From positions 1-38,423 of the forward strand of contig QCNH01000005.1 in the NCBI GenBank assembly GCA_003213275.1: a DNA stretch of 38,423 nt, in the 5' to 3' direction. The position numbers were made by a program, and so were the translations under genes. The DNA is from Prochlorococcus sp. AG-424-M03 (GTDB taxonomy: Bacteria > Cyanobacteriota > Cyanobacteriia > PCC-6307 > Cyanobiaceae). Under the pieces are notes generated by a model. The model was given only the letters and a program-made list of their open reading frames with translations, was not told the DNA's origin and ran no database searches. This document shows, in pieces, positions 1 to 8,347 of the stretch (position 1 is the stretch's first letter; every line of letters begins with the position of its first letter).

Positions 1-332
1 GGCAATCTATTAGTGATTGGGGAGAAGATAATATAATTAAGGGTGATGAAACTATTTTAATGTTTTTACCCAAAGATGAGAATTCAGGAATTGTCTTACG
101 AGATAAAGGTTACACTGAATCCGTTATTTCATCTTCAAATTATTTTATTGACGAACAAAATAATTTAAACATTAAAACTATTTACAAATCAACAGTTTCC
201 GAAGAGAGAATTTGCTTTTTATCGACTCACATAAGATCTAGATTTTCTACTATTAGAAATCAGGAAAATAATTCAATAATACAAACTTCCCATACTTCAG
301 AAATAAGAAATATAACTAATTTAAAAGATTAA
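1..332 (+). CDS. cpeS: Phycobiliprotein chromophore lyase, CpeS/CpcS family (5' end missing)
   Basis: This is the C-terminal ~110 residues of a protein whose start lies left of the window; the frame is open from base 3 to the TAA at 330-332. CpcS/CpeS lyases are lipocalin-like barrels that attach bilins to phycobiliprotein cysteines. The fragment shows the family's late segments: a GIVLRDKGY stretch (family form 'GKLLREMGY'), then [16 protein letters not shown], matching the family's YSEERLWF..PNLRMR pattern, then a closing TSEIRN. It runs tail to tail with cpeB and overlaps its 3' end by 17 bp, so the likely substrate gene is its neighbour. Catalytic residues upstream cannot be judged. Family call is solid; cpeS rather than cpcS is inferred from the neighbour. 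Confidence 0.85.
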   Translation, partial: QSISDWGEDNIIKGDETILMFLPKDENSGIVLRDKGYTESVISSSNYFIDEQNNLNIKTIYKSTVSEERICFLSTHIRSRFSTIRNQENNSIIQTSHTSEIRNITNLKD

Positions 333-828
333 TTATCCTTTCAAATTGAAACTCTGTTTCACAAATTAAATCAGGAAGAAATCCTTTCTTACCTTGCATA
401 TTGTTAACTGTAGACTTTAAATCAGAGATGGTTGCATCTCGCATTAATTCAATAACCCTTATTGCATTTGTTAAAGGCACCCCAAGAGCAAGATAAGTAT
501 TTTTAAGATCCCTTAAACAACTTTTTTCTAAAACTGATTCGTCATTAGAAATTAAAAGATAAGAAACAATCCTCAGAATTATTTCTCCATCTCTTAAACA
601 AACGGACATTTTATTCGTAGTATCTAAAGATATTTTTGAATTAACTGAATCTTGATTTTCGCAAATCATTGCCGTTACAGCATCTGCTGCAATTGCATGT
701 GAGTTTTTGGTTATTGAGTTTATTGAATCTAACCTTGAGTTAGCACTATTTATAAATTCTTTTATATTACTTAAATCATTTAGTTTCTTATCAGCGGACA
801 ATAATTGATTATTCTTTGAAACTGACAT
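316..828 (-). CDS. cpeB: Degenerate phycoerythrin beta subunit (class III phycoerythrin)
   Basis: A 170-residue phycobiliprotein beta chain. The globin-like core is recognisable: [12 protein letters not shown] near residue 50, [14 protein letters not shown] near 75, and a [16 protein letters not shown] segment near 104. The cysteine in MSVCLRDGE corresponds to Cys82, the universal bilin site, and is kept. The first cysteine of the doubly linked Cys50/Cys61 bilin is replaced ([10 protein letters not shown] against the usual NASC), while the second (MIC) remains. The C-terminal loop that holds the third bilin in ordinary CpeB is shortened. No cpeA is adjacent. High-light Prochlorococcus are known to keep such a reduced phycoerythrin with a single bilin, more likely a photoreceptor or relic than an antenna. 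It is convergent with the CpeS-type lyase. Confidence 0.9.
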   Translation of the reverse strand: MSVSKNNQLLSADKKLNDLSNIKEFINSANSRLDSINSITKNSHAIAADAVTAMICENQDSVNSKISLDTTNKMSVCLRDGEIILRIVSYLLISNDESVLEKSCLRDLKNTYLALGVPLTNAIRVIELMRDATISDLKSTVNNMQGKKGFLPDLICETEFQFERIINLLN

Positions 829-943
829 TCCTAAATTAAAAAATTAAAACTCGCATTTTAGAATAGTACAAAGCTAGTAAAAACAATACAATTTAGAAAT
901 TAACGCAACGCTTCTTAATTAATAACTTCATTCCAAAGTGATA

Positions 944-960
944 ATTGAAATAATTTCAAT
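944..960. promoter_or_regulatory. 17-bp perfect palindrome between divergent cpeB and the 68-aa gene
   Basis: ATTGAAAT-A-ATTTCAAT is an 8-1-8 perfect inverted repeat in the 177-bp intergenic region. Its inner 7-1-7 geometry resembles the form of Fur/PerR/Zur-type operators but does not match their consensus bases. A TAAGATAAAAT stretch at 978-988 is a plausible -10 for the plus-strand gene starting at 1006, which places the palindrome about where a repressor or -35 contact would lie. Binding is inference; AT-rich DNA yields such palindromes by chance. Confidence 0.3.
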
Positions 961-1005
961 AAAAAAATTTTTTCCGCTAAGATAAAATTACATTTTAATA
1001 GAGTT

Positions 1006-1212
1006 TTGGATCAGCAAGATTTAAAATTATCAAAGAAACTTATTTCATCTTACAAAAAGAGATTAGAAAAAGAAATTCTTGATAGAAGTCTGAGATTAAG
1101 AATGCCTCAAAATAAATTTGAAGAAATAATTAAGAACAATAATGAACTTATTAATTTAAAAAAAGCTTTAGAACAGCTAGAAACAGAATCCGAATCCCAA
1201 AGTAAAGTCTGA
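1006..1212 (+). CDS. Small hypothetical protein, 68 aa, helical and highly charged
   Basis: I do not recognise this protein. It would start at a TTG (1006-1008); no in-frame ATG lies nearby. The sequence is rich in Lys, Glu, Leu and Asn with no Cys or Trp, lacks a membrane segment, and looks like two alpha-helices (KKLISSYKKRLEKEI and NNELINLKKALEQLE) that could form a helical hairpin or coiled coil. It ends 22 bp before the UvrD-like helicase on the same strand, so the two may be cotranscribed. A -10-like TAAGATAAAAT lies 18 bp upstream of the start and a perfect palindrome is at 944-960. Coding status is supported by the open frame, position and strand, not by homology I can name. Confidence 0.6.
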   Translation: MDQQDLKLSKKLISSYKKRLEKEILDRSLRLRMPQNKFEEIIKNNNELINLKKALEQLETESESQSKV

Positions 1213-1234
1213 TTTTTGAAAAAACCTTCCAAAA

Positions 1235-3643
1235 GTGCCTCAAACCAACAATTTTCTTTTTAAGTCTTTAAACAATGAGCAACTTCAAGCAGTAAACCAT
1301 GTGTTTGGTCCACTATTAGTTGTAGCAGGTGCAGGTAGCGGAAAAACTAAAGCTCTTACCCACAGAATTGCAAATCTTATTGAAAATAACTCTATAGATC
1401 CATATAACATTCTTGCAGTCACTTTTACTAACAAAGCTGCTAAAGAAATGAAAGCAAGGTTAGAAGTTCTTCTCGCACATGAATTAGCTTTAAACCAATT
1501 TGGTCAGCCTTGGTCAACTCTAAATGAAATTGATCAAAATCAATTAAGAGCAAGTGTTCACCAAGAGAGACTTCAGAATCTTTGGATCGGTACTTTTCAT
1601 TCGCTATTCTCAAGACTTCTGAGATACGATATTGAAAAATATAATGATCCAGAAGGATTAAAATGGACAAGGCAATTTTCAATTTACGATGAAACAGATT
1701 CTAAAACATTAGTAAAAGAAATTATCAGTCAAGATATGAATCTTGATCCCAAAAGATTTGATCCTAAAAAGATTAAAAGATTAATTAGTAATGCTAAAAA
1801 TCAATGCTTAACTTCGAATGATCTTTTAGAAAAAGCAGATAATAATTTTGAAAAAATAGTTGCAGAGGCCTACAAGAGATATAGGATTTCACTTTCAAAA
1901 AATAATTCTTTAGATTTTGATGATCTTCTACTTTTGCCTGTTTTCTTATTGAAGCAAAATGATGTGGTCAGGGACTACTGGCACAAAAGATTTCAGCATA
2001 TCTTAGTTGATGAATATCAAGATACGAATAGGACACAATATGAACTTATAAAATTAATTACTGCTGGGAATACTGAACCAAAAAATTTCTTTAATTGGGA
2101 GGATAGGTCAATTTTTGTAGTAGGGGATGCTGATCAAAGTATTTATAGTTTCAGAGCAGCTGACTTCAGAATCTTAATTGGTTTTCAAGAAGATTTTAAA
2201 AATTCTTTTAATGAGGAGCCCAAAGCATCTTTAATTAAATTAGAAGAAAACTATAGGTCATCCTCTAATATCCTTGATGCCGCAAACTCACTAATTGAAA
2301 ACAACTCTGAAAGAATTGACAAAGTTTTAAGGGCTACTAAAGAAAAAGGAGAGCTTTTAAAGTTACTCAGCTGTGATGATGAAATTTCTGAGGCAGAGGC
2401 AATTACCAATAAAATAAAATCACTCACTAATTATAATCAGCAACCAATTTGGAAAAATTTTGCAATCTTATACCGAACAAGAGCTCAATCAAGAGTATTA
2501 GAGGAATCTCTGGTGAGGTGGCGCATTCCTTATACAATTTTTGGAGGGTTGCGTTTCTATGATAGAAGAGAAATTAAAGATGCAATAGCATATTTGAAAG
2601 TACTGGTTAATTCTTCAGATAACGTAAGTCTTTTACGTATCATAAATGTTCCCAGAAGAGGAATTGGTAAAACTACTATTCAAAAGCTAAATGAACTATC
2701 TAATAGGTTAAATATTCCATTATGGGAGGTCATTAATGACAAGCAAAGTCTTGAAGAAACAATAGGCAGATCATCAAAAGGAATTAATAAATTTACTGAA
2801 GTTATGAATGATTTACTTTGCTATCTAGAAAATTCAGGCCCTGCTCAACTTCTACAACTAATCTTAGAAAAAAGTGGTTATTTAAGTGATTTACTAGCTA
2901 GTGGGACAGAAGAATCAGAAGATAGAAGAAATAATTTACAAGAACTAATTAATGCAGCTACCCAATATGAAGAAGAAACAGAAAATGGAGATGTAGAAGG
3001 ATTTCTTTCTACAGCCGCCTTAACAACTGATAATGATAGCAAGAAAAATAATCCCAACTCTGTTACCCTTATGACTTTACACAATAGTAAAGGTTTAGAA
3101 TTTAAAAATGTCTTTATAACTGGGATGGAACAAGGTCTCTTCCCTAGCCATAGATCAATAGATACTCCCTCACTGCTCGAAGAGGAAAGAAGATTATGCT
3201 ATGTAGGTATTACTAGAGCTAAAGAAAGAGTTTTCTTAAGTCATGCTAGAGAAAGAAGATTATGGGGCGGAATGCGTGAAGCAACAATTCCTTCAATATT
3301 TCTGTCTGAAATACCTGAGGATTTAATCGATGGGGAATTACCCCAAACTGGTGGAGCTTCAATTAGAAGAGATTGGCATCTTGATCGTTTAACGAGAGTT
3401 GATCGAAACAATTCAAATGAATTTGTTAATAAACCAATAAATGCAGTAAGAAAGTTATATTCAGGACCCAGCAAAGGGAAAAGCTGGATAGTTGGAGACA
3501 AGCTAATTCACTCAAAATTTGGGAAGGGCGAAATTATACATATTTTTGGAAGCGGTGAAAAAATATCTTTGGCAGTAAAATTTGGTGATAAAGGAAGTAA
3601 AATTCTTGATCCTAGATTAGCTCCAATTCGATATATAAATTAG
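1235..3643 (+). CDS. pcrA: ATP-dependent 3'-5' DNA helicase, UvrD/PcrA type
   Basis: An 802-residue superfamily 1A helicase. It unwinds DNA in nucleotide excision and mismatch repair and removes RecA from DNA. Motifs in order: Q-motif LNNEQLQAV (13-20), Walker A AGAGSGKT (31-38), motif Ia TFTNKAAKEM, Walker B VDEYQDTN, motif III GDADQSIYSFRAAD, motif IV ENYRSS, motif V LMTLHNSKGLEF, motif VI EEERRLCYVGITRAKE. The last ~50 residues (GDKLIHSKFGKGEI...) form the Tudor-like C-terminal domain that contacts RNA polymerase in PcrA/UvrD. The start is a GTG; the first recognisable motif lies 12 residues in, so a distant start is unlikely. The cca gene follows after 5 bp, suggesting an operon. uvrD is an equally valid name. 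Confidence 0.95.
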   Translation: MPQTNNFLFKSLNNEQLQAVNHVFGPLLVVAGAGSGKTKALTHRIANLIENNSIDPYNILAVTFTNKAAKEMKARLEVLLAHELALNQFGQPWSTLNEIDQNQLRASVHQERLQNLWIGTFHSLFSRLLRYDIEKYNDPEGLKWTRQFSIYDETDSKTLVKEIISQDMNLDPKRFDPKKIKRLISNAKNQCLTSNDLLEKADNNFEKIVAEAYKRYRISLSKNNSLDFDDLLLLPVFLLKQNDVVRDYWHKRFQHILVDEYQDTNRTQYELIKLITAGNTEPKNFFNWEDRSIFVVGDADQSIYSFRAADFRILIGFQEDFKNSFNEEPKASLIKLEENYRSSSNILDAANSLIENNSERIDKVLRATKEKGELLKLLSCDDEISEAEAITNKIKSLTNYNQQPIWKNFAILYRTRAQSRVLEESLVRWRIPYTIFGGLRFYDRREIKDAIAYLKVLVNSSDNVSLLRIINVPRRGIGKTTIQKLNELSNRLNIPLWEVINDKQSLEETIGRSSKGINKFTEVMNDLLCYLENSGPAQLLQLILEKSGYLSDLLASGTEESEDRRNNLQELINAATQYEEETENGDVEGFLSTAALTTDNDSKKNNPNSVTLMTLHNSKGLEFKNVFITGMEQGLFPSHRSIDTPSLLEEERRLCYVGITRAKERVFLSHARERRLWGGMREATIPSIFLSEIPEDLIDGELPQTGGASIRRDWHLDRLTRVDRNNSNEFVNKPINAVRKLYSGPSKGKSWIVGDKLIHSKFGKGEIIHIFGSGEKISLAVKFGDKGSKILDPRLAPIRYIN

Positions 3644-3648
3644 AACCC

Positions 3649-4896
3649 ATGAATGATATTTCTGAATATATCCACGGAGAATTAAAAAAAATTCCATTTA
3701 ATCTATATAATCTAATTAACAAATACATAGAATCTGAAAAAAATACTAGAGTAGCTTTTGTTGGAGGTTATTTAAGGGATTTATTAATTAACAAATTTCA
3801 TGAAAACTCTTTTTCTGAGCCTATAGATATAGACATAGTTATTGAAGGTTCCTCTATTTCGCTGGCACAATTCATAAAAAGAAATATTGTAAATGTTGAG
3901 GTTTGTCTAATCAAGGAATTTAATTTATACAATACTGTAGAACTAAATATTAATGACTTTAAAATTGATATAGCATCTGCAAGAAAAGAAATTTACCCTG
4001 CTCCAGGGTTAAATCCAACTGTAACCAACACTAATATTGAGGAGGATCTTAGGAGAAGAGATTTCACAATAAATACAATAGCCTTCGAGGTTTCAACAAG
4101 AAAAATTTATGATCATTATGGAGGAATTGCTGATATCAAGAGTAAAAATTTAAACTTGCTTCATAATAATAGTATTTCAGATGATCCCAGTAGAATAATT
4201 AGATGTGCAAAATATGCTTCAAGGTTAGGTTTTAATATTTCAAATAATTCTCTCAGACAATCGCAAATAACAATTAAACAATGGCCATGGGAATGTTCAG
4301 AAACTAATAACAAAATGTTTTTCCCACCAGCACTTGGAATACGAATAAGAATGGAACTATCTGAAATATACAAATACGATAACTTGAACAATGTAGTTTC
4401 GATAATTCATAAATGGGGAATCATCTCAATTTTAAATGAAAATATAGAGGTCGATAAAAAGTTTTTAAGGGGACTAAATTGGATGAAGAAGTTGAATGGA
4501 AATTACATTTTATTCTTGTTAAAAGATGCAGAAGATTTAGAACAAGCATGTCAAAGATTTTTGATAAATAATAGTGAAAAGAAAATATTAGAAGATTACT
4601 TAAATATAAAAAAGATATTAAAAACTAATCAAGATAAATACTTACATTATTCTCCATCAAGTTGGACAGAATTTATTGAAAAGAGAAACCTCAATGAAGA
4701 AACAGTCAAATTATTAATTTGTGATGGGGGCATATTCTGGCGAAAATTGTTTAGGTGGCTATTTATTTACAAATACATAAAATCCAAAAAAGATGGAGAA
4801 ACCTTAAAAAAAGAAGGATGGGAACCAGGGAAGGAAATGGGAAAGGAAATCAAAAGATTAAGATATTTGGAAATTGACAACTTGACTAGAAATTGA
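3649..4896 (+). CDS. cca: tRNA nucleotidyltransferase / poly(A) polymerase family (CCA-adding)
   Basis: A 415-residue class II nucleotidyltransferase, the family that adds CCA to tRNA 3' ends. The N-terminal catalytic core is complete: FVGGYLRDLL (flexible loop GGxxRD), the metal-binding DIDIVIEG (DxD), EEDLRRRDFTINTIAFEV (RRDFTINA motif) and DDPSRIIRCAKYASRLGF, the neck-domain motif. The C-terminal half is Lys/Asn-rich and poorly conserved, and no HD phosphohydrolase domain is visible. It starts with ATG 5 bp after the helicase gene and ends 1 bp from the convergent selD fusion. CCA addition is likely needed because the only tRNA in this window has no encoded CCA. Whether it adds CCA, only CC or only A cannot be read safely from sequence. 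Confidence 0.88.
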   Translation: MNDISEYIHGELKKIPFNLYNLINKYIESEKNTRVAFVGGYLRDLLINKFHENSFSEPIDIDIVIEGSSISLAQFIKRNIVNVEVCLIKEFNLYNTVELNINDFKIDIASARKEIYPAPGLNPTVTNTNIEEDLRRRDFTINTIAFEVSTRKIYDHYGGIADIKSKNLNLLHNNSISDDPSRIIRCAKYASRLGFNISNNSLRQSQITIKQWPWECSETNNKMFFPPALGIRIRMELSEIYKYDNLNNVVSIIHKWGIISILNENIEVDKKFLRGLNWMKKLNGNYILFLLKDAEDLEQACQRFLINNSEKKILEDYLNIKKILKTNQDKYLHYSPSSWTEFIEKRNLNEETVKLLICDGGIFWRKLFRWLFIYKYIKSKKDGETLKKEGWEPGKEMGKEIKRLRYLEIDNLTRN

Positions 4897-4897
4897 A

Positions 4898-7069
4898 TTA
4901 CATTTTTATAACTTCTCCAACCTTGTACCATTTATCTTTTAAATTATTTTCATATTTAGGATTACAACTAATCAATAAGGGGCCACATGTTTGCGGATCT
5001 AATAGTAATGATATTCTTTCGTTAAAGGTCTCTTTATCCAATAAATTTTCATTTAAAAAACTAATTATCCTTTTTTGCTTATTTTCCTTGTAAATTTTGT
5101 CAAAAATTTCTTTATTAGATTCAAAAAAAGTACTTTTAATATCTTTTCTTATCAAATCAAATACTCCAGGATAAGCTTTAAATGCAAATAAATCTAATAA
5201 CACTTTTACAGGTTCAAGATTATTTCTTTCCCTAAATAAATTAGATGATTCAACCATCTCTTTAAGGTGTCCAATAAAACCATATCCAGTAATGTCGGTA
5301 GCAGCATTGACTAATGATTCTCTAAATTTATCTTGAAAAAAATAAATTTCATCAATCAAGTATTGCTGACTCTTAACTAAATTATTAATTATTTCAGAAG
5401 AACTCCCTAGCATATTAATATTTTGCATTTGACCAGCAAAATAAATCCCAACTCCGAGTGGTCTAGACATCATAAGTATATCTCCATCATTCATTCCAGA
5501 TTTAAGCCATGGTTTTGCTCCATTTTTCAAGATGCCTTGGACAGTTAAAGAAATATCTATTCCTAATGAATAAGGTTTATTTACTAAACCTCTTGTCTCG
5601 AAAGTATGGCCTCCAATTAATTGACCGCCATGATCTTCAACTGTTGATTTAATCCCTTGAAGACATTGAGTAAAGAGATAACTCTGAAATTCTCTTTCAA
5701 CTTTTGGTAATGATATTAAAGCCTGTGCGGATGAGAGTTGTGCTCCAGAAGCCCATAAATCTGAGCATGCATGCAAAGTAGTAATTTTTGCATTAAGCCA
5801 AGGATCACTTACCAAAGCAGGGAATCCATCTACACTTTGTAAGATAATATCTTGATCATTTTGATAGATCTCAACTGCATCTTCAGGGGATGAAGCAAAA
5901 CTATCTAAATTAGAATTGATTAATGATTTATTTAAAACTAATTGAGGTATTTTAGCTGCACATCCCCTGCAATCATTCAATGAAACATTTTTTCTACTAC
6001 TAAGCATAATTAGGCTTTTTGATCTGAACTTTTTAATAAAGTTCAGATCAATTTTTTCCTTTAGAAACCAAATAAGAAAAGAAGGGCCAAAAACAAGATT
6101 TCTATAAATTGCAAAAGCCTTTGGATGATGGCTTGGGAATACATTAACTATTTGCAATCCAAACCTTTGAGGAGACCATTTTTTTAAAGATCTCCCTTCT
6201 ATATCCTTTTTTAGATTTTGGACTAATGTATTTACAACTTTTACTGCATAAACACCAGATGCTGGTCTTTTTGCTGAATCAACAACTGCGCAATCACCAG
6301 TAGCAAATATTCCGGAGAATCTTTTAAACTGTAAATTCTGATTTGTAATTATTCTGCCATAAGAATCCGAATCTAGTAATTTTTTTTGTACCCATAAAGG
6401 AGATTCATTGCCAGTACATAAAAGAATCTTGCCATAATCAAAATTAAGGTCTTCAACTAAATCAATATTTGAGTTTCGTAAACTTTTTAGAATTCTATTA
6501 TTAATTTTTCTTGAATCACATAATAGTTTTAATGATCTACCTCTCCATCTTTTTCTCAACGCATAAGAGACTTCAATTGCAGCAAGACCACTTCCAACAA
6601 TTACAAAAGGAAGTTCTTTAACTGAGTCTAAAATATCCTCCTTTTCTATCAAGTCATAAGCTTTTAAAAAAGGTTTAATTGAAAAAGCTTTTCGATTTTT
6701 TACTAGTGTCTCAAATTCTCTTGGAATTTTTGTTTGACTTCCATAATTAAGAACCAAATTCGAATAATCCACTGAGGGTCTATTACTTAAAACAATTTTC
6801 TTTAAATTGAAATCAATATCTTTTACTTCTTCTTCTATAAAAGATAAATTTGCATTTTTTGCTAAAGATTTTATATCAATTAAACTCTCTTCTATAGAAA
6901 TTGATTTTGAAATCACCGATGGGAACATCGCCGAATAAACCAAATGAGAATCTCTAGATATAATTGAAATAGGAATTTCTGGCATTAATTTCGGACTCAT
7001 TATCCATTTCTTAATTAAAAGAACATTTGTGTGTCCTCCTCCAATTAGTACTAGATGATTAAACGTCAT
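4898..7069 (-). CDS. selD: Fusion: NDH-2-like FAD oxidoreductase + selenide, water dikinase (SelD)
   Basis: A 723-residue two-domain protein. Residues 1-355 are a pyridine-nucleotide/FAD oxidoreductase of the type II NADH dehydrogenase kind: LIGGGHTN at 8-15, a second dinucleotide fold VIVGSGLAAIEV around 157-167, and GIFATGDCA around 253-261. Residues ~366-723 are selenophosphate synthetase, which makes selenophosphate from selenide and ATP. Its catalytic pair is present as Cys370 and Lys373 (RGCAAKI, matching Cys17/Lys20 of E. coli SelD), followed by VDGFPALVSDPW and QLIGGHTFE. The active-site residue is an ordinary Cys, not Sec, and no in-frame TGA interrupts the gene. Such fusions are reported in cyanobacteria and some algae; the redox partner's role is unknown. 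No selA, selB or selenouridine synthase is nearby. Confidence 0.92.
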   Translation of the reverse strand: MTFNHLVLIGGGHTNVLLIKKWIMSPKLMPEIPISIISRDSHLVYSAMFPSVISKSISIEESLIDIKSLAKNANLSFIEEEVKDIDFNLKKIVLSNRPSVDYSNLVLNYGSQTKIPREFETLVKNRKAFSIKPFLKAYDLIEKEDILDSVKELPFVIVGSGLAAIEVSYALRKRWRGRSLKLLCDSRKINNRILKSLRNSNIDLVEDLNFDYGKILLCTGNESPLWVQKKLLDSDSYGRIITNQNLQFKRFSGIFATGDCAVVDSAKRPASGVYAVKVVNTLVQNLKKDIEGRSLKKWSPQRFGLQIVNVFPSHHPKAFAIYRNLVFGPSFLIWFLKEKIDLNFIKKFRSKSLIMLSSRKNVSLNDCRGCAAKIPQLVLNKSLINSNLDSFASSPEDAVEIYQNDQDIILQSVDGFPALVSDPWLNAKITTLHACSDLWASGAQLSSAQALISLPKVEREFQSYLFTQCLQGIKSTVEDHGGQLIGGHTFETRGLVNKPYSLGIDISLTVQGILKNGAKPWLKSGMNDGDILMMSRPLGVGIYFAGQMQNINMLGSSSEIINNLVKSQQYLIDEIYFFQDKFRESLVNAATDITGYGFIGHLKEMVESSNLFRERNNLEPVKVLLDLFAFKAYPGVFDLIRKDIKSTFFESNKEIFDKIYKENKQKRIISFLNENLLDKETFNERISLLLDPQTCGPLLISCNPKYENNLKDKWYKVGEVIKM

Positions 7070-7079
7070 TTACATCTCA

Positions 7080-7973
7080 ATGAATAAAGAACATTTATTG
7101 CCAATTGAAAAATCAAGATTAGGAGTAATAGGTGGGAGTGGATTCTACTCAATGGATAAAATAGAGTACCTAAGAGAAATAGAAATCAATACTCCCTATG
7201 GTAAACCTTCTGATTCAATAAGAGTATATAATCTTGGGAATCTAGAGATAGCATTCATTCCTAGACATGGCAAAACACATAGATTAAATCCTACTGAAAT
7301 CCCTTACAAAGCTAATATTTGGGCTCTAAGATCAATAGGAGTTAGATGGATTATCGCTCCATCAGCAGTTGGTTCATTACAGGAACAGATAAGACCACTT
7401 GATATAGTGGTGCCAGATCAATTTATAGACAGGACAAAAAATAGACCTGCAACATTCTTTAATGAAGGGGCTGTCGCACATGTCTCTATGGGAGATCCTT
7501 TTTGTACAAATTTATGCAGAATATTGGGTGAAGTTGGAGAAAAAAATATTCCTAGCGGCAGACAATTACATAAAGGAGGAACTTATTTAGCAATGGAAGG
7601 ACCAGCTTTCTCAACACGCGCAGAATCTAATTTATATAGAAGCTGGGGATGTTCAATAATAGGAATGACAAATCATACAGAGGCAAGATTAGCTAAAGAG
7701 GCTGAAATAGCTTACTCCTCCTTATCTATGGTTACTGATTATGATTGCTGGCATCAAACCCATCAAGAAGTATCTGTAGAGATGGTTCTGGATTATCTTA
7801 GGTCGAATACTGAAGTGGCTAATAAAATAATATTTGAATTAGCTAAAGTAATTGAAAAAGAAAGACCAAAAAGCAAGTCTCATTCTTCATTAAAAGATGG
7901 CTTAATAACCCAAAAAGAAAATATCCCTAATTTAACAAAGAAAAAATTAGAGATATTTATGGATTGTTATTGA
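7080..7973 (+). CDS. mtnP: S-methyl-5'-thioadenosine phosphorylase
   Basis: A 297-residue nucleoside phosphorylase that splits methylthioadenosine, the by-product of polyamine synthesis, into adenine and methylthioribose-1-phosphate. The phosphate-binding start GVIGGSGFY (15-23), FIPRHGKTHRLNPTEIPYKAN, the EGPAFSTRAES substrate loop, MTNHTEARLAKEAEIAY and TDYDCWH are all typical of MTA phosphorylase; the TDYD Asp selects adenine. The ATG at 7080 is the only reasonable start because the first motif begins 14 residues later. Its start is only 10 bp from the divergent selD fusion, so its promoter must lie inside that gene. It is convergent with psbJ. Confidence 0.93.
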   Translation: MNKEHLLPIEKSRLGVIGGSGFYSMDKIEYLREIEINTPYGKPSDSIRVYNLGNLEIAFIPRHGKTHRLNPTEIPYKANIWALRSIGVRWIIAPSAVGSLQEQIRPLDIVVPDQFIDRTKNRPATFFNEGAVAHVSMGDPFCTNLCRILGEVGEKNIPSGRQLHKGGTYLAMEGPAFSTRAESNLYRSWGCSIIGMTNHTEARLAKEAEIAYSSLSMVTDYDCWHQTHQEVSVEMVLDYLRSNTEVANKIIFELAKVIEKERPKSKSHSSLKDGLITQKENIPNLTKKKLEIFMDCY

Positions 7974-7983
7974 ATTTTTTCTA

Positions 7984-8007
7984 TTACTTGAACAACGTAA
8001 CAAGTAA
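7984..8007. terminator. Hairpin between convergent mtnP and psbJ
   Basis: TTACTTG (7984-7990) pairs with CAAGTAA (8001-8007) around a 10-base loop, in the 39-bp gap between two stop codons. Neither side has a clean T-run, so this is a weak bidirectional terminator or an mRNA 3'-end stabiliser. Position supports the call more than sequence does. Confidence 0.4.
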
Positions 8008-8012
8008 ATAAT

Positions 8013-8207
8013 TTAAGCTGAACCTACTCCATTATAAGATCCATAGAAGAATATTCCTAAAACGAAGATAACTGCAATACCACCTGCGGTAGCAACAAGC
8101 CATAGAGGAAGCGTGCCCTCAGTCCATCTTCTTTCCCATGCTACGGCTGGTCTACCATCTGGTAACCTATCTGGGATTCTGCCATCAGGCCCTTTTAATT
8201 TACTCAT
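8013..8207 (-). CDS. psbJ: Photosystem II protein J
   Basis: A 64-residue single-span thylakoid protein of the PSII core, last gene of psbEFLJ. The C-terminal half carries the PsbJ signature [22 protein letters not shown]... ending in GSYNGVGSA, one membrane helix at about residues 33-56. The N-terminal 28 residues ([19 protein letters not shown]) form the longer polar extension seen in marine picocyanobacteria. PsbJ helps PSII assembly and electron flow from QA to the plastoquinone pool. It starts with ATG 9 bp after the psbL stop and has no visible ribosome-binding site, consistent with an operon read as one transcript. Confidence 0.96.
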   Translation of the reverse strand: MSKLKGPDGRIPDRLPDGRPAVAWERRWTEGTLPLWLVATAGGIAVIFVLGIFFYGSYNGVGSA

Positions 8208-8216
8208 AATTTTAAT

Positions 8217-8336
8217 TTAGTTGAAGAAATAACTGGAAAATAAAATTCCCAAAACAAAAACTGATAATAAACCTAGGTAAAGGCTTGTGCGATTAAGTTC
8301 TACAGGAACTTTGTTCGGATTTTCGTTTACTTGCAT
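8217..8336 (-). CDS. psbL: Photosystem II protein L
   Basis: A 39-residue single-span protein at the PSII dimer interface. The diagnostic PsbL core [19 protein letters not shown] is followed by a membrane helix and ends in SSYFFN. The correct start is the ATG at 8334-8336; a longer open frame reaching 8429 only reads through psbF in another frame and has no PsbL homology. It begins 11 bp after the psbF stop and precedes psbJ. Confidence 0.96.
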
Positions 8337-8347
8337 AATAATTAAAG

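Noticed and set aside
1440-1682. Minus-strand open frame inside the UvrD gene, and other similar shadows (for example 2878-3084, 3241-3501, 16080-16262, 24438-24647)
   Set aside because: They lie wholly opposite well-supported genes, have no recognisable motif, and arise from AT-rich codon use.
4893-5093. Plus-strand open frame at the cca/selD junction
   Set aside because: It reads antisense to the SelD C-terminus, has no protein-like composition, and would overlap both genes.
4898-7069. Selenocysteine in the SelD domain
   Set aside because: The catalytic position is a standard Cys codon and no in-frame TGA occurs.
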